A stretch of 64,000 bases of DNA from Liolophura sinensis (GCF_032854445.1 NC_088295.1:33822510-33886509); one strand, 5' to 3'; numbered from the stretch's first letter, positions 12,201-24,028 are shown. Program-made: numbers and translations. The notes: generated by a model from the sequence alone, not told the origin.

Positions 12201-13554
12201 AAGAGGTTATCTCTCTGAGTGTTCCGAGAGAATTAGCCCAGGCAGCAAATTACACTGCACAACTTTATATTGCTACAAGGCTTTTCTTTCTGAAATTTAT
12301 CTCATTAAATCATTGCACATTGTACCGCCGAAATCACTGTACTGCCACTGTGGCGTCAGTACCAAACCCAGCGTTGTAACGAAGTAACACTGTGATATGA
12401 TTACACCAACGACTCCATCCAGGCTTTACGTTGTACATGATGATAGTGTTTATGCACTTGGTCTGGTACTGTTGTGCGGGAGTTATACCCCCTTAGTCCT
12501 GTTTTCTTTTTGCCATCTATGTTTAATTTCAGACAGCTGCTAATCTTTCTTGTCTTACAAAGCTTAACATGTAGACATTATTAAGGAGTGGTCCACGTTG
12601 TTACATTAAATTAACATTCTTGTTTGTTATCTTTTTGCATTACAGTTTAGGGACTCCAAACACTCCAACAGTAGACTGGGGCCATCCAGCCCTAGCAACA
12701 GAGTTATTCCCCCTGACAAGGTACTGGCACAGGTATCTGAGAGGATCTGTCAGAGAGACTGGGTTCTGGTGGGGAATAAGCTAGGTTTACAGCAGAAGAG
12801 TATGGATGAGATTATCAGCAGGTTTGCAGGAGAGCGTCAACAACAGGTGGGACATGCATATAGACATATGTGCCTCTAATTATTTTCCCCTATCTATTCC
12901 TTTTGGAACTTGATTCTTCTTTTTAGACGTATTTCATTTAGATATTGCTAAAATTTGTCAACATTTGATTCTCAGGGATAAGGACATGCTTGTGATGTGT
13001 TCCCGTGAAGGGATGTAAAAATATAACTATCAAAGGGTTTCTGTATAGCAGTCACAATATGTTGACTATGAGGATGCACAAGAGCTCAGAAAAGTTTTGA
13101 ATCTGTGTCTCTGTTATCGTAATCTTCTTTGAGAAGCTTCTTTATATCAAGCAAACAGAGGTATGCTGTTGTTCTTTGTAATGTAATAATGGCCAAAAAT
13201 ACAACATGGAATGGATTTCCTATTTCTTATTGGAACAGTCCCAATACATGTATTTGTGCATTTGTACTAATGGGAATGGGATTATAATTTACAAGTGATG
13301 ATGTTCTTAGACACCCCAAATTCTCAAATTCTGTCTAGATTATCACAGTGTTTCGTGAGAAACTTTCATATATCCAGCAAATATTTATGGCTCTATTAAT
13401 GTAATGGTGGTAAAACTGTTTCTGTGGTTTTCAGGCGTACCACATGCTGCTGGAATGGAAGCGTCAGTATGGAGAGCTGGCATATACCAGTACTTTGGAC
13501 AAGGTGTTGCGCTCTTCCTCAATGACTGATGTAGCTCTTTTACTTACTTCCTAG
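6209..13554 (+). CDS. Gene A: myristoylated CnB/CHP-like EF-hand + Death-domain protein
   Basis: Eight coding exons: 6209-6317, 6603-6727, 9662-9764, 10364-10452, 10957-11014, 11116-11243, 12646-12846, 13435-13554, all GT-AG and in frame, giving 310 aa. MGAYAS at the start fits the N-myristoylation consensus (G2, S6). Residues about 41-172 align by eye with calcineurin B/CHP four-EF-hand proteins: a decayed first loop (53-64, GCDQNGVLSLTE, Gly at position 1), VSFQSFLMAL at the end of hand 2, a shortened third loop (119-125), and a near-canonical fourth loop 157-168 (DTSRRGYISEDE, Glu at position 12). Residues about 228-308 form a Death domain (DW at 242-243, LGL, LLEWKR, terminal LLL). It probably acts as a membrane-tethered adaptor in Death-domain signalling. 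Family role and binding partners are inferred. A short upstream ORF (ATGTTTTGA) precedes the start in a likely 5' UTR exon beginning at 6186. Confidence 0.85.
6352..6497 (-). mobile_element. SINE family A fragment, in gene A intron 1
   Basis: Reverse-oriented copy: TTTATTTATT tail, GCCATACTCAGAAATATTTC, GGCCAGCATGATGGTGGG, then GCAGGTTGCTGAC and CTTCCCACAT. The tRNA-like head is lost. It lies about 105 bp before the exon 2 acceptor. Confidence 0.85.
8099..8362 (-). mobile_element. SINE family A, near full length, in gene A intron 2
   Basis: Reverse-oriented copy running from the ATTTATTT tail through GTACGG-like, GCCAGCATTATGGTGGGAGG and GAACTCACAGCAACTGCATT (tRNA B-box side) to a run of 20 C at 8343-8362, where the element's 5' GGGGCC start is expected. 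The C run looks like slippage at that end. Confidence 0.85.
8391..8512. mobile_element. Foldback MITE, about 122 bp
   Basis: Ends are imperfect inverted repeats: GGGCTGGTTTCATGAAGC on the left and GCTTCATGAACCCAGCCCC on the right; internal CTTAGCTAAGTG and ACTTAGCTAAATGAGC are also complementary, so the whole stretch can fold. No coding capacity. A relative with GGGCC..GTTT..ACAAAG ends lies near 62.68 kb. Confidence 0.75.
8949..9225 (+). repeat. 23-bp tandem array of SINE A-box-like units, about 12 copies
   Basis: Units read GGCTCAGATGGTTAAATCT plus CACT with variation. The array runs directly into a tRNA-derived SINE whose own head begins with the same words (GGCTCAGATCTTTAAAGCG), so the array looks like an expansion of the RNA polymerase III A-box segment (TGGCNNAGTGG-like) of that SINE. 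It lies in gene A intron 2. Confidence 0.85.
9203..9430 (+). mobile_element. tRNA-derived SINE, family C
   Basis: The tRNA-like head has an A-box-like GGCTCAGATCTTTAAAGC and a B-box-like CAATTTGAATCCAGA. The body has GGTTTACTCCGGGTACTCC, GTTTCCCCCACCCATAAACC and a GTGTTAAAATTC end. The CTCCGGGTACTCC...CCCACC segment is shared by several lophotrochozoan SINE families as I remember them. It differs from families A and B of this window. No clear target duplication was found. Confidence 0.7.
11564..11660. mobile_element. Possible remnant of a pogo/Tigger-like DNA transposon end
   Basis: CTGTCAAACCTCGCTATAAT at 11570-11589 resembles the terminal repeats of pogo/Tigger elements (CAGTNAAACCTCGNTATAA). 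I could not find the opposite end or a transposase frame in gene A intron 6 (11244-12645), so this is a weak call on one end only. Confidence 0.3.
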
Positions 13555-14922
13555 TTACTGACTACTGCAGATCAACTCCCAGTTGCAGAGTCAATGGATA
13601 CACCAAAGGATCTCTACATTAGTAGTCCGATTATACAGAGCTGAATACATACAGTATAATTAGTATGACATTGTCGTATTCATCTAGTAGGGTGAAGGTA
13701 GGACCAGTTATAAATGGTAACATTTGTGTCATTTAACAGCATTCAGATGAAAGTCAGGTTGGAGCTAGGTTAAATGGAGCATGTTGATATGAGATAGTAG
13801 TACATGTAGACTTATGGTATCAAGATATGTACATGTACTACAGTATGTAAGCTGCCTACATGTAAATCCTTAGTTTGTCATGAAGTTGTAAAATAGACCA
13901 TTCTTACAATCTAGGTGATACTGTTTATGTTGGATTTTTCAAGATTTTTTTTTTATTAGTTCGTTGACAAAATAACACAAAGCCTTTTCATGCTGTGATA
14001 TGTGTGCATGTAATGTAAACATGGGTATGGTTTATTATTGGAATGATAATAGTAGATTTTCAGGGAGTGGGGTATAAAAGTTGTTTGTTTTACTAGTGAA
14101 TATTACTTGTACTTGTTGAATACTAGCTGGATTTCTTAAAATACTCAATGAAAATAGATTTAATGCATATATACAGCATGTACTACAGATTGTTTTCCAG
14201 TAGACGTTACTGTTATTATATTTCTTGAATTTTTAGACTTCATTCACATATAATAGACTTGGTATATATGACCTTGTACTGAGATACACGACCATTTTTG
14301 CATGTATACCCATATTTGACAGCTTGTTAGTGTTTTGAAAGATGCTGCTGTTCTTGAAATTGAAATTTGGCCAAATTGTTAGAAATTTTTGAAGCATATT
14401 TGGATGTTTGCTGATCTACTGAGAATTTGTGCGTTTGTTGTGTAACTAACGTTTTGTTCTTTAGTAGCCTATACCAGGATGTAGATGGATATAAATGTAG
14501 TTGCCTTGCTGAAGTGTGTGTGATGATCATTGTCAGTATAGTATTTTAAAATGTTTACATGAGTTATATTGAGTATGCCTCCTGTTTTAGCATTGACTGT
14601 GATAGCCATTTACTACTGGTAATTGTGATCTGCTTGTCCCAGATCTTCTTCAATTCTTGTTATGTTCTTTCCGTTTTGTCAGTTTTACACTACTGGTTCT
14701 ACGCACATGACCAAATGAATCACAAAGTGATAAAATTTATCATTGATTATACGTATACTATTATGTTTAATTGTTTTCTAATCTTTCATATTTTATTACT
14801 TTTTTATTGATCATGCTTATGTAAAAGTGCCAAGAAATGTTAAAAATGGCAATTTGTCCTTTGTTAGTCAGCTTTTTTCTAATATGTCATTTCTTTCTTG
14901 TGTATAATTTACTTTTTAGCAC

Positions 14923-14928
14923 AATAAA
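14923..14928 (+). terminator. Candidate polyadenylation signal of gene A
   Basis: AATAAA within TAGCACAATAAAAGTAG, followed by a T/GT-rich stretch. It would give gene A a 3' UTR of about 1.4 kb. Other AT-rich positions between 13.55 and 14.9 kb could serve instead. Confidence 0.45.
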
Positions 14929-15514
14929 AGTAGTCACAGCAGCTTTGTGTTTTTAACTATGAAAATGGTGCTAAAAATGATTTGTTTGTGTCACTCTTTC
15001 ACACATCCTTGTAAATCAATTTTTTGTTATCTTTCTCGTAAGTGACGTCGCCTATTGGAAGTATAATCTGGATAACGTCTTTTATGTAAAAAGCTTCAAG
15101 AAATATGGCTTACAAAGGTTTAGAAATGTGGCACCAGGTAAGGAAAATGTCTGTGGGAAAGCTCTTTGGTTTCCCTATTGGTTGCTTCATCCATGATCCT
15201 GACTGCCTCATTTATGATTTTTGCAAACATAGTATAAATGAAATCATATGGAAACCAGTGCAGAGAAAGAGTGGCGTTTATTGATATGAAAGGCTGAAGT
15301 TCAGGTAAAAGAAGTACAATAGTTGACAGAATGTCAAGTTTGGATCAACCCCTAAGAAACATAGACCACATAAAGACTCTAATAAGTTTCAGGCAGTGCT
15401 GTAATGACAAAATGTGCAATATAAGATCTAAACCTAGCACCATCACAATGAAGGGAACCCACGGGGCAGATAAATGGACAAATTAGAGCTGAGGTCTGAC
15501 ACGCTCTTGTACTC

Positions 15515-16115
15515 TAACCATACAGGGCCTCTGGGACTATAAATATGGTCTACTCTAACCAGTAGTAGAGAAGGGCCTCTTGGACCATAAATATGGTCTA
15601 CTATAATATGGTCTACTATAGCCAGCAGTATAGAAGGGCTTCTGTAGATATGGTCAACTATAACCAGCAACACGGAGGGGCCGCTGGAACTATAAATATG
15701 GCTTACTACAGCCAATGGTAAAGAAAGGTCTTTGGGACTATAAATATGGTCTACTATAACCACCAGCACAGAGGAGCCTCTGGGACTATAAAGATGGCCT
15801 ACTTTAGCCAACAGCAAGGAAGGACCTCTGAGACTACAGATATGGTCTACCATAGCCAACAGTATAGAAGGGCTTCTATGGGTATGGTCAACTATAACCA
15901 GCAACACAGAGGGGCCGCTGGGACTATAAATATGGCCGACTATAGCCAGCAGTAAAGAAGGGCCCCTGGGATTATAAATATAGCCTACTTTAGCCAACAG
16001 GATAGAAGGGCCTCTGGGACTATTATAAAATATGGTCTTCTATAGCCAGCAGTGTACAAGGACCTCCGGGACTATAAATATACTATAAATACTATAGCTA
16101 GCAATATAGACTTTT
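15515..16115. repeat. 48-bp minisatellite between the paralogues, about 12 copies
   Basis: Units read GGGACTATAAATATGGTC, TACTATAGCCAGCAGTAT, AGAAGGGCCTCT with substitutions and small indels. The 48-bp period keeps frames open: the minus strand shows a 184-codon frame (15443-15997) with a 16-residue period (YSPRGPSLLLAIVDHI). It lacks a plausible start context, signal or splice sites, and unit variation does not favour silent sites, so I treat it as non-coding. Confidence 0.9.
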
Positions 16116-16879
16116 AACCGAGGGGTGCTGCTCGAAAGACCTAAATACGGGAGCAGCAGTTCATAAATGGCAACTTCATAAAGCCAATTATTTGATACCT
16201 ACAAAACAAGCAAAGTATAATAATATGTGAGTATATTCTTTGTATGTGTAAAGGATATCATATTCCAAGAGCGTTAGGCCCATATCCTCTTAAGCTGTTG
16301 ATAGCTGAGTGACTAAGTTAATAACCCAATATGGTCTCTATATAACCAAGGGGGATATATTGGGGCGTGACGCGTGGAGGGTGACGCCTATTGTACAGTA
16401 GGTAAAACGTATCGCTGATTTATGATAGGTGCCTATATAATAATACAGAGCTGAGTTAGATTAAGCTCTTGATATAGCACACTAGGCTTACCAGCTTTAG
16501 TCGTTCAGTTATTACACTATAGAATTGTTGGAAATGACAGACCCAATAGGTCAGGTAGATTGTGTGCACACAAGAGGAGCACCTGTGAGTGATTGAGTGG
16601 GGCAGCTGCTATTTAAATCTGAATTAGCCTACCTCTTATATGATGTTTGTTTATGACACATTATTTTAGAGACCGTGCCGGCCGACAGCGTCCTTACTAC
16701 TCAATACCAGAAGTGACAACAACTGCAGAGCATGTATGTACCGGTACATATTGGCAAAGTACGGGCAACCTGTTTAGCTCATGCATGTAAGCAGAGAAGC
16801 TCAAGTTAACACGATATTAGCCTAGGACGATAGCAAGTTTAATTGCTGAATTTACATCTGTCTTCACCACATACTCAAG
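16116..16879. other. Upstream region of gene B, no gene seen
   Basis: Unique sequence, somewhat richer in CpG than average (e.g. GACGCGTGGAGGGTGACGCC near 16370). It must contain gene B's promoter and 5' UTR unless a far upstream exon exists. No confident TATA box or initiator could be assigned. Confidence 0.4.
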
Positions 16880-19800
16880 ATGGGAGCTTACGGCTCTAAG
16901 TTGCGGGAGCCTAAAGAGGTATCTCAAAATCCCCGAGACCCAAAATGGATTATTTCTCATGCCAAAGAAGCGGAATGTAAGTGTACACGGACGAATTGTA
17001 TATAGATACGTGTACATGGAGAATAATGCTTTATAGTCTGTACATATACGCCTGTATATTATGCGTATATATACGCCTGTATATCTTAGCTAATTTTAAC
17101 ATTACAAGATAAGACAGCCGGTTCTTGGAATCTAATGGTTCTTTTATATTTGTCCTCATTAAATTTACCCAAATTTTCGAACCACTATATGTTCTTGGGG
17201 GTGGTGTCCTACACACAGATAGTAACTAACTACGCGTCTGTGTGCGATTACGTAGGTCTAGCCCTGCATGTACATATAGGTGTAAATCTATTCCAAGTCT
17301 ACAGAACTGATTCAAAGAAATTTATTATTTGGTTAAAACGTTTTAAAATAATTACCAAGATCCTTTATAATGGTGTTTTACTGGGCTTTTAGCCGAGTAA
17401 ATTCTCGATTTTTTCGTTTCAATTTTCGCCAAATTGAATGTACACCAACGTTTTCACAGTAATTGATAACTTATGTCTGTCCTTGCCGCTGATTTATAAT
17501 ATCTTAGGACGGAACAATTTAATTGAGTTCGAAATGAGTGGAAACCCCTGGAGCCTGTACTATACCTACAAGCGGTTTAGTCCTTATGCTAGTTCGCATG
17601 CACACATGTGTACTCCAACAAAGGGTTTTTGATTCTTTGTTGCAGTGGATATTCCTGACGTCGAACGTTTATGGAAAAGGTTTCAAGCACTGGGTTGTGA
17701 TAAATTCGGTGTTCTGACGATAAGTAGCGACTTGCGGGAAGTAACCGCCAATTTCGGTGAAGATGTCTTTGTCAAAAACGTATGCATAACATTATCCTCG
17801 TCTTTTCAATTAAGGATACAATCGTATATGCCTTTGGGCTATACCAGATTTCTTGCTGATATAAAACTGTATGTCCGCACTGTGGGCCTATATTGTTTAT
17901 CATGGAAGCAGTCCACGCAAGCATATGCATTAAATGAAACAAATCGGAAATTGTGAACCTAACATATGTTGCATCCATTGATGTTTCAAGCAAACCAAAT
18001 TTATCAAAATGCACGAAGGTTGTTCAACATATACAGATCCCCTGAACTATAAACATGTAACCTTCCCTGGGAATTACACAGTGCATGTACAGAATATATG
18101 TGTTCATCGCTGCAGATCTGGCGGAACCTCAAAACTACTAGTGCCAATGGCGAGGTGACCTTTCTAACCTTTATCAACTTGATGAAGTTTTCCCAGTCAG
18201 CTCATCTCAGCGAAAAACTTCGAGGTTAGGCTCTTTGGATGCGGTGCTAACGTTTAATGGCCTGTTACTTTTATTCACTTTAGGTTTACAAGATCTAATA
18301 TTATATACCGGTACGAACATTTGAATAGAACGTATTATATAATTAATTTATATATCAGTTATATGTAATATAAGACATGAATTTGCCACATTTCTGAGGC
18401 GAAACTTTAATAATCATTCTGACTACCTGTAGATTGTGAAGCAAATCATTGAAACACATTTCCATTTGTTCTTTTAGTCAACTTTATGTCCTGTTCAATG
18501 CGTATTTTGTATATAGTCTGAAGTGTTCTACAGTAATTCGACTCGTGGTTTTTCTCTTAGCGGTTTTCCATCTGCTAAACAAAGGGTCACCACTCACGGA
18601 AGAAATCCTGTTCAGAGTGATGAAACATGTGTACGGGGCAACACCGGAACATGAGGTATTGACATCGTGTTGGTAATCAACATGTGCCAGATTAGGGCTA
18701 CTTAAAAGCAACATCAAATAGCCGTTTAAATTCTTGAGATTTTAGTTGTATTTTACATACATAAGTTCGAGCCATATTTGATTGAAGTTGTCCTGTTGTT
18801 AGTGACCTTATGAAACTTGCAACTTGTAACTTCAAAGTAGAATTAGTGTTCCTATTCTAGTTACAAGTTGAGCTTTTAACTTCTAACTAAAGGTTTTTAT
18901 TTATGGTATATCCTAACCACTGGAGATGGTGAAATACATCGCTATACTGTGAAACTTTGACTCCGTATGGTTCTTTTGTGATCTTTGAATATATTTGATA
19001 AATATTATTGTTTTCCATTCACTCTGACGGTAGGATTCTATCAGAGCTTTGGTGAAGGGGTTGGTGAAGGACATGACGATAGGTAGCAGTAACACAGGTA
19101 TTCCCAAGTTCGAAATTCAGTGAACCCATGACATCAGCTTTACAAATGTTTCCATGTAGCAAAAAAACTGGAAGTAGTTTTGTGTTGTTGTTTTTTTTTT
19201 GTTTTGTTTTTTTGTTTTTGTTTTTTGTTGTTGACAAAGAATTATTCTGGTACTTCATGTTTGTCTCGCAACATTTACATCGTATGGCAACAGCAATATT
19301 TCGTTCGATAATCATTCAGTCCGAAGCCTAGAGGTTTCATGCCTGCTTGTGTGTTCAACAGAAACTGTGACAGAGGAAGCTTTTATAAATTACATGCAGC
19401 GATTCCCTAAAGAAACCTTGGAGGAGATTCTGACTGTAGACATCATTCCGATTACGGTGAGGCGGGACATTTCACGTGAACTGGAGGCTGAAAAGAATAA
19501 GGTAAGACTGGATAAGAGTAATCCCCGGTATCTTTGACGACAAATATGTTTTTGTTTGATGTTTTTCTTGTTCAAGTTTTGTTCAAAACGTTTATTTTGT
19601 ATATATCTTATACATGTTTGATATACATTTATGTATATGAAAATCTGAGGCCTGTATTGCTTTTCATTCACATTTTATACTGCACCGATTTTAGGTTCTA
19701 CATGATGCAAAGGTTGCCGAACGGGAAAAATTGGTGGCCGAAATGGAAGCAGAAAAATCTAAACAAAAAGATAGCCAGGCGACGTCTCCAGTGGATATAC

Positions 19801-20373
19801 CCCCAGTATCGCCGATGCGACGACCAGTGCCGAGTGGGAAACCGTTGACAGATGAATTACTCCTCAATGTTGTGCGCGCTATCCCACCAAAAGCTGACTG
19901 GCATCTCTTAGCCAATCGCCTCGGGTTCCTTCAGAGAGAAATAGAGGCCCTGGAGATCAATTATTCAGAATCCAGAGAGAATATGGTAAAATTTCGTTCA
20001 ATGTTATTTTTTTGTATGAAGAGTGGTACATATAGCCTTTCAAGTATCCAGACCTGTCCAGATCTGAAGCTTGGTGCAGCTTGACCTGTGTTTGTGTGTA
20101 TATGTCCATAATGGATGGAGAGCATAATTGCATTGACTATGTTGATCAGGTCTGTCTGAAAACTATCTAAGGATTTGAAATCAAGTCCTAGAGTTTCATA
20201 ACTATCCCAAATGCTGTAAATCTTTCTGTGCTGTTTCTGTGTTGCAGTTGCATTCCATGTTGCGGGCATGGCGGAACCGGGGACAGCTATCATCCAGTGC
20301 CCCAACACTGCAGAGAGCCTTGGAGTACTGCCGCATGGATAAGGCTGCCAAGGTTCTATCAGGCCCTGGTTAG
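16880..20373 (+). CDS. Gene B: myristoylated CnB/CHP-like EF-hand + Death-domain protein
   Basis: Eight coding exons: 16880-16976, 17646-17779, 18116-18224, 18561-18655, 19034-19097, 19362-19501, 19695-19985, 20248-20373, giving 351 aa. Exon phases match gene A exactly (1,0,1,0,1,0,0), proving common descent by tandem duplication. MGAYGS again fits N-myristoylation. The EF-hand module (about 34-180) has lost its calcium ligands: first loop GCDKFGVLTISS lacks Asp-1 and Glu-12, and the fourth (from D158) carries extra residues. A charged, probably helical segment (about 205-240, KVAEREKLVAEMEAEKSKQ) and a proline-rich linker with a class II SH3-ligand pattern (PPVSPMRR, 249-256) follow, features absent from A. 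The Death domain is about 263-348 (DW 281-282, LANRLGF, EIEALE, MLRAWRNRG, AAKVL). Likely a membrane-bound Death-domain adaptor that no longer senses calcium; function inferred. Confidence 0.87.
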
Positions 20374-21163
20374 AGGAACACCTGTTCTGTACAAGGTTTC
20401 AAAGCTGTTTTTCTCGTGGTCAAAATGGACATTCTAGGTTGATTCTGTGAAAATCTACAGAACCGGTAGTGATATTCATCAATTCCCAGAATACAGCTGT
20501 CAGCTGTGGATATCAAAGGCGCAAGACACTGGCAAATGTATAAATTGGTTACAAGTTCCTTGCACGGTGCATGGAACTATTGCCTAAAGCATTCATTTGT
20601 GGTTATATCCAGGAAGACAACTCTATTTCTGATATACCTGGAGGAGGGGGTCTTCAAGATGGTATTTGCCAGCTTATTCTAGTGTCGATGATTGCCAACA
20701 TTCTTAGAATGACTGATTCTCCCAGATACACTATTTTGATTTGGAGTATCTAGATTTATTCATCCTAAAACTTCTGCACAATTCTGTCCTGGGCTGACAG
20801 TCTGTATCCAGTACTAGTGATGTGTGGCCAAGGTAAAGGAATCAACAGTAACCAAAAGATCTACAGAGCACTATGGAAAATTGGATTACCATACTTTTAA
20901 AAGTTTTAGTTTTTTAAAAGTACAGGAAACATCAAAAAAATAATAAACAAAAAGAAAGGAAAAAAAAAGAAAAAGAAAAGGAGATTGCTTTCTCCACATG
21001 AATAAAGACCCATCTGTTGTTGATGTCCTTTTCTATACTGAAGAAAACCTACATAGAATTCCATCACTAATAATAGAGAAACAAAATTGTCACGGATTGC
21101 CTGACGTGTTAGATACGGAAAATAAAATCCTAATCGGTTTGTGCACACCCACAGTTGTGATCA

Positions 21164-21169
21164 AATAAA
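21164..21169 (+). terminator. Candidate polyadenylation signal of gene B
   Basis: AATAAA in GATCAAATAAAGCC, about 0.8 kb after the stop codon. An earlier AATAAA starts at 21121. A reverse-strand signal lies only about 80 bp further on, which fits two converging transcription units ending close together. Confidence 0.45.
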
Positions 21170-22217
21170 GCCTTAAAATTCCCTATCTCCAAATGTTTAA
21201 AGCAAAGAATAATAGATACACACACAGCCCAGACATTTTCTTATGTTTATTGTAGGAGAAAATAAATCCAGACAATGAACTCACTGCCATACAAATATAC
21301 AAATATTTGTATTGTGACTAATATCATTTAAAACTATTTCACACTTTCAGAAATACCAATACAAATACATACTTTAAAGATAGGTATAAAAATTTCTCAT
21401 TATTTTATCACTTCTAACGGGAGTTAATGGAATGGTTACAAAGTTTGAAACAAAGTTTTATACATACTATCAAGCTTTCTTCAAGGTCAGAACAGAACTA
21501 TATAAATACCTGTCGATTTGTTCTGAAATCTTACTTCCTGATAGTGCTGATCATTTTCCAACCAAATCTATGAGATGCCTTCCTAACACAAGAAGTTTGA
21601 TGGGGTGATGAAGCAAAGGTAGTGTTGATAATGGCAAGATGGTGCACACATAAATATGACAATCATCCCTCTGGCAACAGCAGAAGTACCTAACTTTGGT
21701 TCTAAGTCACATCTGTATTGAAGTACCAAATGCATGATTCATATAGTCCTTGTAATGTTCTGATAAATACACACACACATTCCTCGGTGATTATATGTAG
21801 TTATACACTTTTCCAATATGATATCATACTACCTTACAGACAAACCTCTAAGCACCTTTCTAAGATCAATAGAATGATCTTTAAAAAAAAAAAAGGCACA
21901 ACGCGCAGCTTTAACAGACATGGGTAAAATTTTAGATCATTCATTATATGAAAGCCATCCACTGTGAATTGAGAACACACCATGTGCACAGGCATTAATG
22001 CACCACAGGTATTAATGCACCAAATGTTCATATGGTTAGCAACCCAAACTTAAATACAATCTATTTGCCCAGGTTACACAGTATTGTGTTCTCTATTAAA
22101 GTGTACCCCATTTCAACAAAGAAAATAAAATAGGGATTACAGGTATTTCTTCATACAATCAGAAAGCCAATCACTACCATTTCTACACTGTAGTTACCTC
22201 ATAGGAAGTTATGTATA

Positions 22218-22312
22218 GCAGTTTCAAATTCATATGGCAGTTGCAAATTCATACGGCAGTTACAAATTTATAGGACAGTTACAAGTTCATAAGACAATTA
22301 CAAATTCGTAGG
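22218..22312. repeat. 19-bp tandem repeat, 5 copies
   Basis: Five units of the type GCAGTTACAAATTCATACG with one to four changes each. Simple tandem repeat in non-coding DNA. Confidence 0.85.
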
Positions 22313-23850
22313 ACAACTTTTCATTAAACATACTTTTTAAGTACAGATGTCCATGTATGGTAAAATACACAAGCAGACAAGAGTGATGCATATACATGGA
22401 GTCCATGTATAATTTCATCACCTGCAAGCTGTTGTATACAACACATAGAATACAACACTTAAAAAGTAAAAAGGCTTACTTATTTTATCCTGTATATAAA
22501 TCTATATGTTCAAATTAAATGACAAAACAAAATGAGCACACTGTAACAATGATTCTATAGATTCCATCTATATCACAACAATGGTTAGCAACCCAAACAG
22601 ATAATCATTGCTTGTCATACAATGTTTTTGACAAGAAAATTAATACAGCACTATTAAGACTTCTCCTCAACTAAAACATTATCTACATATACATGTACCT
22701 CTGTAACTGACAATGGACTGTGACACAATCATCAACTAAAGCAACTGATCTGTCATTTAAAATGTCCTTAGTAAAATATGTTAGATTACACTTCTGATGC
22801 CCAAAACAAAGACAATGTATGATCCCATTGCTACATGTACATCCCTCATCTGGATGTGACTTACAGCCGTTTGATCAACTGCTTGACAGATAACATGTAA
22901 ACAGTATGTATGTATACAGACCTGGAGCCAGTACTTTGACAGCTAACCATATAACAGGCCTCTCTTCAAAATAGCTTCACTGTCTCTCACTGATACAGAA
23001 AACACTAATACCTTACTACAATTTATACACCTTTACCATCCAGCTTCAGACTGAACACTGCACACCTGAAGAAGAAAACAAAAAAATGATGGCAAAGCCA
23101 AATGAAAGAGCATCAAAACTTACTTTCAAAAAGGTCATTAATATTTCTTTTCAGGGGAACAGGGAATTTGAAAACATTTTTGTATGTTGGGTATTTGGGA
23201 CCACCTTTTGGTATATATCATCCTTGCATTATAATGTTCTAAATAAGGATATGATGCATGTCTTAAAAATTTATTTGAATAAAAATTTGTTGTTTATATC
23301 CAAACATATGCATTGAATCTGAATTATGATAATATTCATAAATGTATTAAAAATAAAAATATGATCAACATCCAGACTGAACACATTTATTGCTAAAAAG
23401 ACCAAATTCTAATGCTAATATATTTATTAAACATGAGTTACATCTTCAATCATAACAGTACACAAAGACTATATATACAAAAGGTGGTCCCAAATACCTA
23501 CCATACAAAAAATATTTTCAAGTGTCTTGAAAAAATATTAAAGATCACATTACATCTAACTTTTCACACTCTTTCATCTGGACTTGTAAAATGTAATTTG
23601 TATGTTTTCTCCACCTTTATGCTCTGTAAAGTGTGGTTACATGAGCTTATTTACTCTTAACATTGAACATCTTTATAAATAACTATTTCATAATCTGTAT
23701 GGTTGAAAAGAATCTTTAATTAGATATAAGTTTCACAGTTCATTGCACAACAGATACAAGTTGTCACATACACATTTGCATTGATCATTATAATACAATA
23801 AAAATCATCCTATGTTACTCACTTCACTTAGCTATCCATGTGATCTACTC

Positions 23851-24028
23851 TAATTCCTCAACCTTTTCATTGGCGAAAGGACATTTTGGAGACAAAACTA
23901 CACTGGTTGGATTGACCAATTTTACAGTTTCACAGTATAATTTTATCAGTCTACATGCACACAGAATAATACCTTCACAATACGCTTGAATAAATACCTT
24001 GTAAACATGCAAAAAGGTTGAGGAATTA
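23851..24028. mobile_element. MITE with TIRs, TA-flanked, 178 bp
   Basis: Terminal inverted repeats AATTCCTCAACCTTTT on the left and AAAAGGTTGAGGAATT on the right, with TA on both flanks, as expected of non-autonomous Tc1/mariner-type elements. The interior (GGAGACAAAACTACACTGG, TTGACCAATTTTACAG) has no coding capacity. Related copies occur near 36.85, 37.79 and 42.96 kb. Confidence 0.8.

Noticed and set aside
15443-15997. 184-codon minus-strand frame with YSPRGPSLLLAIVDHI repeats
   Set aside because: It coincides with a 48-bp minisatellite whose period is a multiple of three; no start context, splice sites or family match.
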